NCBI GenBank assembly: GCA_036971475.1
Contig: JBAIZL010000001.1
Coordinates: 135,086,692 to 135,150,691 of the forward strand
DNA from: Prosapia bicincta
Taxonomy: Eukaryota > Arthropoda > Insecta > Hemiptera > Cercopidae
Direction of reading: 5' to 3'
Length of the DNA stretch: 64,000 nucleotides
The translations under genes were made by a program, and so were the position numbers. The notes under the pieces were generated by a model. It was not told the DNA's origin. It did no database searches and saw only the letters and a program-made list of their open reading frames with translations. This document shows, in pieces, positions 45,620-58,205 of this stretch (position 1 is its first letter; every line of letters starts with the position of its first letter).

Positions 45620-48560
45620 CTGGGGTAAGTATTTATCAGGGCTTTATTAAAAATGTGTGTTAATTACTAATTAACAAATTAATTAACCTTACTTACCAGG
45701 GGCTCCTAGTTTTCCGTTTTCAGCCAGGCATAATAATGTCTTTCTGTAAACGATCTTCTGATATCTTCGGAAGATAGAACTAGGTTACTTGAAATGAAAA
45801 TTGAAAATTTGTAACGTTCTAGTTACTTGTGAAATAAGAATTTAAATTTTTAAAATACAAAGTCATACAATTTATTAATCAGTGACAAATTACAAAAGAA
45901 CAAATGACAGCAATGTGTCGAGTAATTTACTTTTAATTACTGCTAATTACTCCATACTTTTTAATTACTTATTAACCTTTAAAATTTATATATATCGAGA
46001 AGGTAGTAACTTAAGATTTCCAATTAAATTTTTAGAAATGAATATTCAAAGGACAATTTCTACCGTTCATGTGTTAACCGTTTATCAATTAAAAATTCTT
46101 CAACTTAGTTAACATTAAAATAAATTTTCTTTATTATCATCTAAAACGTACCTGATTGTGCACATCACTTATAAAACACTTTAAAACATATTAAACATTG
46201 CCCATGGCTTTTGGAATCACTAAACACTTAACACATCGCTCTTGCAAATAAGCGCACTTGAACAAAAATGGTATTAACTTTTACTCATTTGAAATACATA
46301 AATAATGGCTTCTGACTTCTTCTTTTGTTGCGTTAAATAAATTTGGTACCGGCCTTGACATCTTAAATTTTGAATGCTGGAAGCTTATAAATTTCTAGGT
46401 TATGTCCGAAAGTGCCATTACGTCCGTCTCGTTCAAAGACTTTTGGACAACTGGGGTCGTTGCAAGGACGCGCTAACTGAATTTCCCACCCTTGGTTATT
46501 ATTTCGAATTTTTTGATTGGCGCATTTGATCTGGCGATATCAGACCGTGCTTACGTCACATGAGGTGATGTGGGTTAATTACCTTAAGTTACTACTCGTA
46601 CGATATTTTGCATTATTACCCGCTAGGAGCTATCTATGCTAGCTTCACAATGTGCATCCATGAAACAAATATTTTCTTTTATATTAGGACGATATAATTA
46701 TTAAATAAAAATCAAACATATAAATGAATTTATATGTAACACCTTATTTTTAAGAGTGTTACATAATAATTGTTATTATTCAATAAAAATAACTAAACTA
46801 AAATGTTTTCCCTAGTAGAAATTGACTTGAAAATATTTGTGTTTATATTACTTGTTTAAGTGTTTTCTTTCCTTTCTTAGCTGTATGTTCTAGTTCCTTT
46901 AAGATGGCGTATGCTCTACTTGCTGGATTTAACATAACACACGCTATAGACGCTAACCTTATAACTGTTTATGACAGTCGGTTCTTCCTTATTAAGTAGC
47001 AGAAAAGATGGAGTCGGAAAAGGGGGAATTTTAATTTTTTTTTCTTAATTGTTTAGCAGTTTCCAAAACGATCCCAATGAGTGACCGGTTGCTTTCCTTA
47101 TATACTGAATTGCGTTTATTTAAATAATTCCTTTTTGAGAGAAAGTCTACTTCCCTACTTCAGGTAAGCAACCCTGCTCTCGCCATATTTACCCCCCATT
47201 GGAGACTATTTTGTCCTTCCTTAATCCTATCTGATCCCATTTACCCTTACTTATCTTTTTTTCAAGAGAGTAGCAAGTAACTTTTCCATCACCCCGATAT
47301 AAAATCTTTCTCTTTCATGTATGCCACCCTGCACACGTGAATCAATAACACTCTCTAAATCCTAAACCAAGAAGTTTCGTGTCTTTACCTTAATCCTAAC
47401 TACTTTCACAATTATTTTCCATTCTTCGTAGGGGACAATAGCCATACTGGGTGTCGTTTTAAAACTACAAAACCATACGTCTGTATGTAAGGAAAGCTAC
47501 GATTGATAATATATGTGTCAACATTTGCTTCAGTTAAACAGCGACGCTTTGACAGCTAATTTTTTTTTATTCTGCGACCCAAAAATATGCAGATGTTTTT
47601 AATTATCACCACTGATTGAGAAAAGATTAAGTGTTCAAAGGAGAGATCCGGTGCTATTTCAACAACCAGCTTACATACATTTTGTATGTATTTCATCTGT
47701 GTAAGGAGTAAACTGTGTGTTTGAGTGATAAAGTTTATTATCTGTTATTTTACAGACTCTGGTTTTATTAACTAAAGTCAGGTAATTTTAGAAGCCAGAA
47801 GAGGAAAATAAAAAGTAAGCAATCATTTGAGTTAATAAAGGTTTGCATGATCTTTCGCAAACTGTGGGATAATTTTAAAACACCTATTAATCGATATGCC
47901 AACTTTACTAGTCTTTAAAAAAGAAACCAAAATTTAAAAATATTTTTAAATTGAAAATTCAATAAATAGCGCGCATATAACCTTGAAATTGAAAAATGTT
48001 GTTACAAATAAAACATTAATCACTCACTTAACAAGAAATATGTGTTTCACTTTTGGTTTAATTTTTAAAAAAGTATTATAATCGACATATCAGCTAAAAC
48101 TGTAAGTGTATCGTGTTTTCTCATACATTTCAGACGATTACAAATCATTATTCACTTCTAAAATGATTGTCTATATTTATTTATATTTCTAAAAACATAA
48201 CAAACACAATGGTGTAATCTACATTTTCTACGATATTTTGTGTATCTTTTACAGCAATAAGTAAAAATTCTGATAGTATACAAAAATTATCAATTAACAT
48301 CAATCCTGCACCACCTATATGTAGCTTTTGTTGTCCCCAAGTTTTATTTTCTTTTATAAATATATTTGAATTAAGAGGGGGGATTTATCACCCTTATAGA
48401 TAAAGTGAAAATTTAATAATTAATCAAATTATCTCACACTGCAATGGCAGCTACATTACTCCACGTGAAAAATTTGTTTATAAACAAAATTATTATTGTT
48501 GCTGTAAAAAAAAGATCCCTCATAATGGGGCGTGGTCACGGGAGAATTATAAATATTATT
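45620..48560. other. No gene seen
   Basis: Nearly 3 kb of AT-rich sequence. I found no recognisable coding frame, array or RNA gene. Short frames (45882-46112) lack motifs. Confidence 0.4.
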
Positions 48561-48679
48561 ATTTAATATCGAAATCTTGTTGCTGTTCATGACGAGCTGG
48601 TTGTTAATTACTTATTACGCTTTTGATATTACTTGCGACCAGACATTTTGTTAACTGAAGGTTGTTAAATTGTTAAACT

Positions 48680-48718
48680 TGGAGGAAACGTTTTCGTATT
48701 ACAACTTCTTCAGCCTCG
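48680..48718 (-). ncRNA. Hammerhead ribozyme, type B, left arm, stem II weakened
   Basis: GAGG, core CTGAAGA, extra A, GTTGTAATAC, GAA, AACGTT, T, CCTC. The core is intact, but stem II (GTT/TAC) has lost a pair compared with the right arm. Confidence 0.75.
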
Positions 48719-48762
48719 TATATTTGCCGCTAGGATTGCTGCAGTTGTACTTTTTTGATACC

Positions 48763-48891
48763 AATGAACAAACACAACACAGATCACACATACTCTTTGA
48801 TCACATCACTTCTAACTTTCAAAAATTGTTACTAAAGAAGCACAACTGCAGCAATCCTAGCGGCAAAATTACGAGGCTGAAGAAGTCGTAA
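48763..48891 (+). pseudogene. PLE family B GIY-YIG C-terminus fragment
   Basis: From 48763: NEQTQHRSHILFDHITSNF, then QKLLLKKHNCSNPSGKITRL and KKS, stop TAA at 48889-48891. This is the same C-terminus as at 29.4-29.6 kb. The frame crosses the right arm and ends inside the hammerhead: codons CTG AAG AAG are the core plus inserted A, and TAA is part of the GTAA tetraloop. The upstream part of the apparent 73-codon frame (48670-48762) is antisense pLTR, not protein. Confidence 0.85.
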
Positions 48892-48908
48892 GACGAAAAC
48901 GTTTCCTC
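48873..48908 (+). ncRNA. Hammerhead ribozyme, type B, right arm, intact
   Basis: Stem I GAGG (48873-48876) with CCTC (48905-48908), core CTGAAGA (48877-48883), extra A, stem II GTC-GTAA-GAC with a GNRA-type tetraloop (48885-48894), GAA (48895-48897), palindrome AACGTT (48898-48903), cleavage predicted after T48904. Every core nucleotide is present. It is very compact, 36 nt. Confidence 0.86.
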
Positions 48909-48984
48909 CAAGTATAAGTTAACAATTTAACAACCTTTAGTTAACGTCTGGTTGCAAGTAATATCAAAGTGTAATAAGATTAAT

Positions 48985-50720
48985 GTAGATACATAAATCC
49001 ACGCTTGTATAGGAAATACTACCCTACTGGTAGGGTCGGTTACCTGGAGTAAACTAGTTCCTAACGGAGTCTCAGATGTACTACCACGACCTGTTTTCCT
49101 ATATTATTACTCTGTGTTAATTTTTTACCTACAATATTTATATGATTGTATTGCCCAACAATAATAAGATCTACACCATTCATATTATGGTGTCTGTGTA
49201 ATTGTAAGCCAGGTCTCTATAGTAAAACTTCTGAAAGCAATTATTTCCTTTTATTGATCCCGAAGTGTTTAACCTGTCGCTATAGGAACACGAGAAATCG
49301 ATGCTAATGAAAAAGCGACTTTTCATGAAGCCTTCTATTATTCTATGAAATTATTACTTCTTGGACGTCGTTGTGTTTGCAGTGAGATAAGCTATGTAAA
49401 CTGTTTAGGTATTTGTTAAAGAGTTATTCTGTAAACAGTCTGTAACTAGGGGTTTACATCAGCCTAACAGCACGCAACCTATGTTTTCAACATTAACGTA
49501 TTCAAGCTGTCAGTTATTTGGTTTTATTTTCATAATTGACTTTTCTATTAATATTTCCAGAATTCGTTATTATTTTACAATATTCCTCATTTAGGTAACA
49601 CCTTCCCAGCTGTTACGACTTCACAGTTAATTTTCTCGTTTTACATGTTTTCTATCATCATTATATTTGTCTACAATTTTTGAAGTCCAGGGATGTATGT
49701 TACCATCTGTTTAAAAGGAGTTTAAACTCTATAATCCATACCTTTGTCTTTAACTTAAAAATATCCACAGTTTCATTCACTACTTGTGGCTTACACGTTC
49801 CTTGCAGTTCAGTACAATCTTTCTTCATTAGTGTTATGCGATGTAACTTTCATTATTTTTCCAAATGTTAGTAATCTTATTGCACGTATAGGAAGAAAAT
49901 AAAACAAATAAATTTTCTATTCATCTATATCTTCAGGACACTTAATTAGAAACATTGCTATTTTGCAAAACGTTGATTAAGTGGGTTTAGAGTCTTTTTG
50001 GGGCGGCAATAAGAGTCTGAAACAACATTTTAGTACAGAAATATCTAGTACATTTATTAGAGGCACCAAAAATTTGCAGTGAAACACTATGTCCATCTAA
50101 CAGCACAAATTTGGAACTCACAGCTCCGGTTAACCTAATTATTTTACCTGGTATTTGTAGTGTTTGCTTGATATTTTTTACAAAAAAAAATCACTGACGC
50201 CCGTAGATGTCAATGACTTAGTCTGATGAACATATTAGCAATCAAGAGGAAGATTGCTGTAGCAAACCGGCTGGTGTCTTGCCGAGCAAACTTATTTAAA
50301 AGTATCTTTTCAAAATGTCTATTTTAATAACAAATTTCACACTATTTTCAATATAAACAAGTAATACAAAAATAAATTTAATCAACTCCTACTTTTAAAA
50401 GAAAAAAATTTATTTTAATTACTTTTTATTTTATAATTACAATTAATATAAATATGTATATACATATGAAATAATCACAATATTAAGTGGCAAAATAGAA
50501 AGCGAATTTTCTTGCGAATTTACATTTTCCTTTCTATACGGTATATGGTCTTGGAGTATTATTTTTGTTTGTTACTATTTATTCGCTTTCTTTTTTTCGT
50601 TTCTAATTTATGAGCCGATGATGATCTATAATTTCTCATTCTATCTATCTCTTGTAATGCTTCATTATTGCAAGGATCCTTTCTCTTATAATTTCATATA
50701 CATCTTTAAGTAATAGATTT
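48985..50720. other. No gene seen
   Basis: AT-rich sequence without a supported coding frame, RNA gene or array. Confidence 0.4.
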
Positions 50721-50724
50721 TTAG

Positions 50725-50981
50725 TCATCGGAAAGTTGGCAGTGCCAAAAGGCTGGATTTCAAACAGGTAGTTATTCAGTTCCAATCCGACTGATACATC
50801 AAGTTTTTTTTAAACTTTAATTAATGATTAAATATTCTAGAATACTGTATTAATATTAATTGTTATCCACTATAGGTTAGAAAAATGTTTTTGAACTTGA
50901 TTGGATAAATAAAAATGTATTTAATTAAAGATTATAAATTTTTACAAGATGCATGGAGAGTGTGAGCTAATAGAAGGAATT
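50725..50981 (+). mobile_element. tRNA-derived SINE
   Basis: Head with AAAGTTGGCAGTGCCAAAAG (A-box region) and a degenerate B box CAGTTCCAATCC near 50778-50789. The body has TTGAACTTGATTGGATAAAT and the tail GGAGAGTGTGAGCTAATAGA followed by AGGAATT. It is the plus-strand counterpart of the 37.6 kb copy. Confidence 0.82.
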
Positions 50982-50984
50982 ATA

Positions 50985-53045
50985 AGATATTATGAGTTGA
51001 GTGGAATGATTACCAGTGGTAACTGCACTAATAAATTTAGGTTAAGCATTTAGAGAATGTTATAGAGGCGGATTTAACCTAACCTTTACAACTGTTTGGA
51101 CTTTACATTATTTCTTAACAGAGGCTTAATTATCTCTATTAGTGGCCGCATCACAATAATAGTGTGAAATTGAATTTTTGTCCATTGTCACTGGCCAAAT
51201 TTTGGTAACTGGGGAATGGTAATTTTCCTCCATTTACAAAATATATGGAGTAAAGTTAACATGTAAGCAATAGCGAGTAGGCCTACTCTGGCTACACAGC
51301 TGCCCTATGAACTCGTCATAGCTCCATAACTACAATGTTTAACCGTGCTTTTAGCATTCCACAACAAAAATACAATAGCTTTTGTGATTCCAAATAGATA
51401 TTTACCTTCTGACGTTTAATAGCACTTGAAACTTGCTAACATGTAATTTAGGAAATAAGTGAAATTAAAAAGTGAAATTGAATTGTAAAATAAGATGATC
51501 CTTGTGTATTTAAAATATTGTAAACATGATTCCTTCAAGATCACTTTCAATTCCTTGTCTTTTTGAAAATGTTACGTTTGCATAAAGAGATCTGAGCATT
51601 AAGGATAAATTAAAAAGAGGTATTTATAACGAAAAACAGTATAAAGGCGAGGGCGAAATAAAACGTTTTAATTTATATATATTATAATATAAAAGATATT
51701 TATATGTTACCTTTATATTATATTATAATTATCTGACTTTTCTAGTAGTCACGCCTTTAGGTTTCTAAATAATTAAACAATCAATAAATTTAATAGCACC
51801 TACATTTATTCATCTTACATCCGGCTATTACATATTATACCTTCAAATACATTAATATGATGGAATGACAAAGTTTGATTGGATACCTAGTACTAAAATT
51901 ACTATAAAGGTGGACTGTTGAGGCTTTAGGTTTTTAATACAATAAAACCTATTAAATACAGTGCTAGATTGCTCCTTCTCTGGTCGTTATTTTGCGATCT
52001 TCTATAAAGTAGAAATGGTGATAAAAAACTTAATTAAAATTTATAAAGACAATGTATTTAAACTTACTATGAATGTACTAAATCTAGACATATCTATTGA
52101 ATGAATCTAATATAATAAAGTTTGTACCTATTGTTTGCGCTCCTGGATTCGCTGGTTGCTGCCCTTAACTTCTTCACTCACTTTTGCGCACTAATTAACT
52201 TAAACTTTACTTCCCCTTAGCCTTTATTATCGGCTTAATTGATTATTCGTCGGCCTTATATACATTCTTTACATAAATGACTAATAAATTCCATCTATAA
52301 TTCGTTTAACTCTTTTAAACAAAATGACCGCTTTTAAAACACTTTCTTACAACTTGTCCCTCCCAATACGTCTGCATTCTTCCCCTGGTCCCCAAACTTA
52401 GCCCGATGATTTTAGTTTCAAAAACGAGCATAATATCACCCTTTATGTCTTTCAGCCAATCAGAGTTAACTTTTATAAATTTCAAACGCATAATTTACGG
52501 CCAACGGATTTCTGCAGTTTTGTGCTTTCTCACGCTACAAGCTAATTTTATGAGTTATCACACACTATCAGATATTACTTTTCTCATACTTTCTCTGGTT
52601 TTCCAGAAATACTTGAACCTTAGAATAATCTGCACCTTTCTTTTGTCAACACGTACCCGAGACTGGTTTATTACCGCAACTGAAATATACAATGGTTAAG
52701 TCCTCTTTGTCTGTCTCCAGGATGCTAACTTTGTCTCTCTTCCTTTATTATTTCTAACTTATTATTATTAATTTAAATAATAACTAATTTTATACTATGT
52801 ATGCCTCATATGTTTATGTTATAATATATATTTAAGACTTTAACTGCATCTAGATGTCATGTGGCAGAGAAAATGAACGCTTTCGAAATCAGTCTTTCAA
52901 TTCGGAAAGACTAGTGTAATCTTTGTAGGCCTGCACATCTATAATAAAGAGGCCCAAGTTAAAAAAAAAATTATTATACGTTTTTTTCAATGGTTGCATT
53001 CATTACACTTATATTTTCTTAAAAATAGCACACAACAAATACTAT
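50985..53045. other. No gene seen
   Basis: AT-rich. A 97-codon frame at 52406-52699 has no recognisable domain and no supporting context. Confidence 0.4.
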
Positions 53046-53049
53046 CCCA

Positions 53050-53520
53050 GGTTTCAGTGCCGATGACAATTTTACAAGTAAACAATACATTTCCACGTTT
53101 CCCACATTTCAGTGCCGATGACAATTTTACAAGTAAACAATACATTTCCACGTTCCCACATTTCAGTGTCGATGACCAATTTTACAAGTACGTACAAAAT
53201 ACATTTCCACGTTTTCCACATTTCAGTGCCGATGTCTATTTTATAAGTACAAAATACATTTCCACGTTCTCACATTTCAGTGTCGATGACAATTTTACAA
53301 GTACGTACAAAATACATTTCCACGTTTCCCACATTTCAGTGCCGATGTCTATTTTATAAGAACAAAATACATTTCCACGCTTCCCACATTTCAGTGCCGA
53401 TGATAATATTACAAGTAAACAATACATTTCCACGCTTCCCACATTTCAGTGCCGATGACAATATTACAAGTAAACAATACATTTCCACGTTTCCACGTTT
53501 CAGTGCCGATGACGATTTTA
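53050..53520 (+). repeat. Tandem array, 54-60-bp unit, nine copies
   Basis: TTTCAGTGYCGATG landmarks are at 53052, 53107, 53161, 53221, 53275, 53334, 53389, 53444 and 53498. The unit continues ACAATTTTACAAGTA, (CGTAC)AAAATACATTTCCACG and TTTCCCACA. Length differs by a CGTACA insertion. The frames of 117-121 codons across it are repeat artefacts. Confidence 0.95.
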
Positions 53521-53524
53521 AAAA

Positions 53525-54105
53525 TAAACTAAATTCTTTAAAGCAATATTCTAATGCAATGCTCTGTTATATAAAAAATGGGTTTAAAAAATTATATATT
53601 TGTGGATTTTTCGTTCTTTTTTCAAAATTTTAAATTGATTGGACGTCAGCCACATGGTTTATTATTATTTACGTATATTCTTTTCACCAATATCGATTAT
53701 GTTTTTATACCAACAGCTACCAAATTGGTATAAAATTATTTTTTATTTCAATAATAAACTATTTATTTGTTTGTAAAAATTCTTGACTAAAACAATTATA
53801 ACAATATTATTTTGTATCGTATTTTCAAACTGTCATCTGTTTTATATGAAGAATCTTTTGAAATCTTGGATAAAAGTGCTTCGTTGGATCACGCAACACT
53901 TAAAACAATGCATTTACTGTGTAAGCAAAGTGCCCCGCTGCAACTAAACACGCCGCGAGATACACTTATATCGTATAATTGCCTCGTACACTCGCTTGCA
54001 CGCACATACATAACTTAGCATAATTTTAGAATTGATTTTTTGTTGACTAATGGGGAGCTTAACGCTTGGTGTTGTCGTTAGGCATCGTTTTCTTGCTACT
54101 AGGGT
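53525..54105. other. No gene seen
   Basis: AT-rich; a 68-codon frame at 53812-54018 has no recognisable motif. Confidence 0.4.
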
Positions 54106-54107
54106 CA

Positions 54108-54464
<357 letters not shown>

Positions 54465-54509
54465 TAAATTAAAAATATTTCAAAAACAAGAATACTTTGA
54501 ATGAATATA

Positions 54510-54560
54510 TTTATCAAAGCTTTTCGCCGATAAAATAGTATCAGCATCTTCAGGAAAATA
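54510..54560 (-). ncRNA. Hammerhead ribozyme, type E
   Basis: Minus strand: stem I TTTTC/GATAA (one mismatch), core CTGAAGA (54553-54547), extra T, stem II GCTGAT/ATCGGC with a 7-8-nt loop, GAA, palindromic stem III AAGCTT (54522-54517), T before cleavage. Core positions are complete. No coding sequence is adjacent; a TA tract lies on each side within 80 bp. Confidence 0.72.
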
Positions 54561-54627
54561 ATTATCTAATAAATATGTTTAATTTATTAACTATATTACA
54601 AGAAAACATATCACCATATTTAATATA

Positions 54628-54638
<11 letters not shown>

Positions 54639-54682
<44 letters not shown>
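54639..54682. repeat. TA microsatellite
   Basis: About 22 TA units; the following 54690-54780 is pyrimidine-rich (CTCT runs). Confidence 0.97.
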
Positions 54683-54683
<1 letters not shown>

Positions 54684-54689
54684 CTGCCT

Positions 54690-56935
54690 TTTTTATATAA
54701 CCGATTTCATCTTCTCTCTACCACCCCTCTCTTCTCTCTTTCTTTTTCTCTTTCACTCTCTTTCTCTCTAATGTTCATTCACAATCGCTATGATCACTTC
54801 CTCTCATTGTTGTCTATCTCTATTCTCCAATTTTGCTCAACTACTCTCTTTGTCCCTCTTGTTTCCCTAATTTTTCATACATCTAAAACCACTTCTACGT
54901 TTTAATTCCTATCGATGGTTGCTAGTCTACCTTATTCTTACTCCTCCATTTCTCGCCGCTATTTTTACTATACTTTTTTCCGTATCAAGTTTTCGTCTTC
55001 AACTCTCATAATACTTAACACTAACGTTTTGCGGATCTGCGATATTGTCTTTATGCTTGGTTGTCCCATTCACCACGCAGATTTCAGTTGTTTTTATTTG
55101 TTTTATTATTTTATCTTTTCCTCCTTTCGCTACTATTACCCTTTCGTTTCAACTTATTTTCCTTTCGGTTGTTGTATTGTACTGTATAGTTATTTGGTCT
55201 TATCTTCAGCCATTGTGTGTATTTTGTTTCTTCGAAATTATTTTCGATTTTTCCTGTACGTCTTTAATCATAAAACAGCTGATCTGTGTTCTCTATAGTC
55301 ACCAATCGTTTAGAAATTTAGGTTTATATAAGTCTCTTCTCGCTCTGACGCAACCATACCTTCGTACTTTTTTTGTCACTTCTAAGTATAAAACAATCAA
55401 ATACATGCACAATTTGAATAAACAGTTTTAAAAAGAACCCAAATAAGATTTACTTCTTCGAAGAAGGTTCAGCAATTACCCTTGCGATTACAAGTTCCTG
55501 TGTTTGTAACTGACACTAGTTTTATAAAGTCTAAACCTGTAGTTTATTCCCAGTAGGCAGTCACCTTCCTAGGTGAACAGGATCCTTTCAGACACATATT
55601 AAGTTGTACGAGTTCGTCATGACTGAAGGATTTAAAACCCAAAACAAAGAACCTTTTTATACGACGGCCATCGAGAGTTCCTGGAGGCGCGGCTTTCGAA
55701 TTACTGAAAACAACCTTAAATGGCATGATCTCCCTTAAACCCGTGTATTTCTAACAGACAAAAATTTGTATATTTGGTAAAGACTTTTCAATTATTTTGA
55801 TTTTTCTGGTTGCAGTAACAAACGAGCGAGTATGAATTGAAGATTGAAGTTCGCCTTTAAGTCCGTTTTGAGTGAGATAAAAAATATTATTTGATGAGAT
55901 TTATTTCTTTAAATATTTTACGTTCTTGGAATACTCTAAATTACAATACTTAGTCCGAGGGACTTTAACGCAGTAGCGAGTACGTACGCGATTTTGTAAC
56001 ATTTCTATATTGTGTACAGATCGTTTTGAGGTGGAACAAAGTGGACTGCGGTATATATGCACTGTAACGGGTAAACCGTCATGTTTCTCCGCAGTAGAGT
56101 GTTGCGTACGTCACATAAGATACCATGAACTTGCGAACGACAATTATAAGCATTTATCGGCATTGAGGAGGACTCGTATCCTCCTACCCATCCGACTAAG
56201 AAAACTCACATACATTACCAAAGAACAAACTGTCCAAGTATAAAAACTTGAACATTAGGGAAATAATTATGGTTATATTACTGGCATAAATGGAATAATG
56301 CCATAAGAAATGTCAGTATATTTTGATGAACAAAAACAAAAAATCAGTAAACATTAAGTGCACACGGTTTTTAAGTTGTAACTTTTAAACACATTTGTTT
56401 TTACTTTTTATTATTTCTATATTTGTTAACATGTCAATCATTGATTTCTTATAAGCATTTGATTATTAGCTACTGAGAAATACTTGTCAACATTTATCCA
56501 AATATTTTTAATTGTATAATAGAACATTTTATTAGATACAATTAACGAAATGAGAAATTTTTATTTCCTCCGCAATCATTTAAATAACGTTCATCACAAA
56601 ATTGTGTTAAACTTGACTTGTTAAAACTATTTTATCGTAATGGATTCGTTACTAAAATAATAACAAAGCTAACATTTGTCTACCTAGGATTGGGTTTCAA
56701 AATAAAAAATGGTTAAGAAAAATATATTCAAATTTAGAAAGTCATATAGAATGAAACATTTACTGCCAGACATGAACGGAACAGGTAGTACCATTGGGTT
56801 ATTTTTCATAACAACATTTATTATAAATTTTCGATCACTTTGTTGGAAGCAGCTAGTGCGTTTCAGAACGGTGCCCCATCTTCATTATTTAACTAATGTT
56901 TTACTATTTTTAAACTTATAATAAGCGTTTACTTT
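54690..56935. other. No recognised gene
   Basis: Two overlapping frames of 127-128 codons at 54915-55431 are rich in Phe, Ser, Tyr and Leu, as expected from a pyrimidine-rich strand. A 60-codon minus frame at 55544-55726 and a 77-codon plus frame at 56010-56243 have more balanced composition, but I recognise nothing in them. Confidence 0.4.
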
Positions 56936-56944
56936 CTCTATTTA

Positions 56945-56998
56945 TGTCTCAAACGCGTTTCGGAAGATCTGACCCATTTTCAAAGGATAACTAAACCT
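56945..56998 (-). ncRNA. Decayed hammerhead-like element
   Basis: The minus strand reads CCTTTGAAAATGGGTCAGAT then CTTCCGAAACGCGTTTGAGA. The 3' half GAAACGCGTT is intact, but the CTGANGA core has become CTTTGAAA. Probably an old PLE terminal repeat. Confidence 0.4.
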
Positions 56999-57949
56999 AG
57001 TATAATATCGTTATTACATTAAGATATAATGCAACATAACACAAATACATGAAATACACTCCCGTTAACGGCGCACGCATGAATCAATCCATTATTTTTT
57101 TCACCCAACTCTTAAAATATTTAATAATATTTCATTAGAAGAAACAATTACGATATCGAAAGGAAAAAACCATGTACTACAACGAACATAGTATATTTTC
57201 TTCGCTCATATTTCACATTGTATTTTATGCATATTACAGTTATTATTATTTTTTCGAGAGAGTATTTAAAATATCTTTGAAGACAAAGCAAAGCAAAATA
57301 TATATTTTTCCTTTAACAAGGAACAATATACATTTTTATTGCCATTAATAAAAAAATGATAAATTCATAAAATTCATTTAGCTTTTTTTAAAATTAAAAA
57401 TATTTAGCTGATGATGATAAAAATCAATCTAACCTGACAGATTTTTTGCATTTAAATTAGTTTTACTCTGAAATGCTATCAATCTTAAAACTTAAAATAT
57501 TTTCAACAAAATTATCTCACCTGTAAAGTATTTCTTATCACAACCGGTAAACGAAGGACCCGGGACACTCACTGCAACACGGCCTTCGAGATACTGAGGT
57601 TGTAAGCGTCTCGGCGCCTTAGTTTAACGCTGCCAATTTGATATTCCACCGCGCATGGCCGGTTTAAGTCTACTTACAAATGGCTAACCAAATATTCTGC
57701 CGTGCTACTGAATATTGTTGAATTAATTAAAGTTAATTGTAATTAATTGTATTTACCATTTATATTGTTACGGACCTGTCTCTTGCAGTATATAGGTCTA
57801 CGTTGTTAATCGAGAACAAAAAACAATATTAATTTTTCCTTTAAGATCAGTCGTTTATTACAACCTTGATTATTTGTAATTTATTAATATATTTTTAGTT
57901 CTAAATCAAGATAAAACCAAAGATTTTATAATTATTATTCATTCCAGGG

Positions 57950-58000
57950 GATGTTGGTACTGTTTGCCAAGGAAAAGCTTTGAACAAAAATTAATAAATA
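57950..58000 (+). ncRNA. Decayed hammerhead, type E-like
   Basis: CCAGGGGATGTTGGTACTGT then TTGCCAAGGAAAAGCTTTGA lines up with the type E ribozyme at 54.5 kb, but the core reads CAGGGGA, so it is inactive. Confidence 0.4.
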
Positions 58001-58051
58001 ATTCTTGTAATTGAATAAGCTCAGTTATTTTGATTATTATACAAGAAAACA

Positions 58052-58073
58052 TCATATATATATATATATATAT
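58052..58073. repeat. Short TA microsatellite
   Basis: Eleven TA units adjoining the truncated tail of the SINE-like repeat. Confidence 0.95.
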
Positions 58074-58205
58074 AGTTCAAATATTCAGTCGTTAATAAAA
58101 TAAGTTTTATTCATCCTCTCAAGTCCAAATACATTTTGTTAAACATATAGTGGATGACATTTGATATTATTATAGTTTTTTTTCAAATAATAATTCATAA
58201 ATTAA

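Larger units (their letters stand above)
48566..48980 (+). mobile_element. PLE family B: GIY-YIG end between inverted terminal repeats
   Basis: Arm 48611-48748 is the reverse complement of 48842-48978, with small differences. The 93-bp centre holds a GIY-YIG end reading plus. Each arm carries a hammerhead, minus in the left arm and plus in the right. Outward sequence ATATCGAAATCTTGTTGCTG and GACGAGCTGGTTGTTAATTA matches the 29.3 kb copy. Confidence 0.88.

Noticed and set aside
48670..48762. N-terminal half of the 73-codon frame at 48.7-48.9 kb as protein
   Set aside because: It is the antisense of the PLE terminal repeat; only the part from 48763 matches the nuclease.
52994..53633. 117-121-codon frames reading HFSADD-like repeats
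   Set aside because: Translations of the 54-60-bp tandem array in several frames.
54915..55431. Two overlapping 127-128-codon frames rich in aromatic and Leu residues
   Set aside because: Composition follows from pyrimidine-rich DNA; the two frames overlap out of phase and have no motif.
56010..56243. 77-codon frame with balanced composition
   Set aside because: Protein-like by eye but unrecognised and isolated; left as non-coding until a homologue or transcript is found.
57545..57645. tRNA-like or SINE head around GTAAGCGTCTCGGCGCCTTA (minus-strand GGCGCCGAGACG)
   Set aside because: A Leu-type anticodon arm can be imagined, but no good B box or cloverleaf forms and no second copy is seen here.
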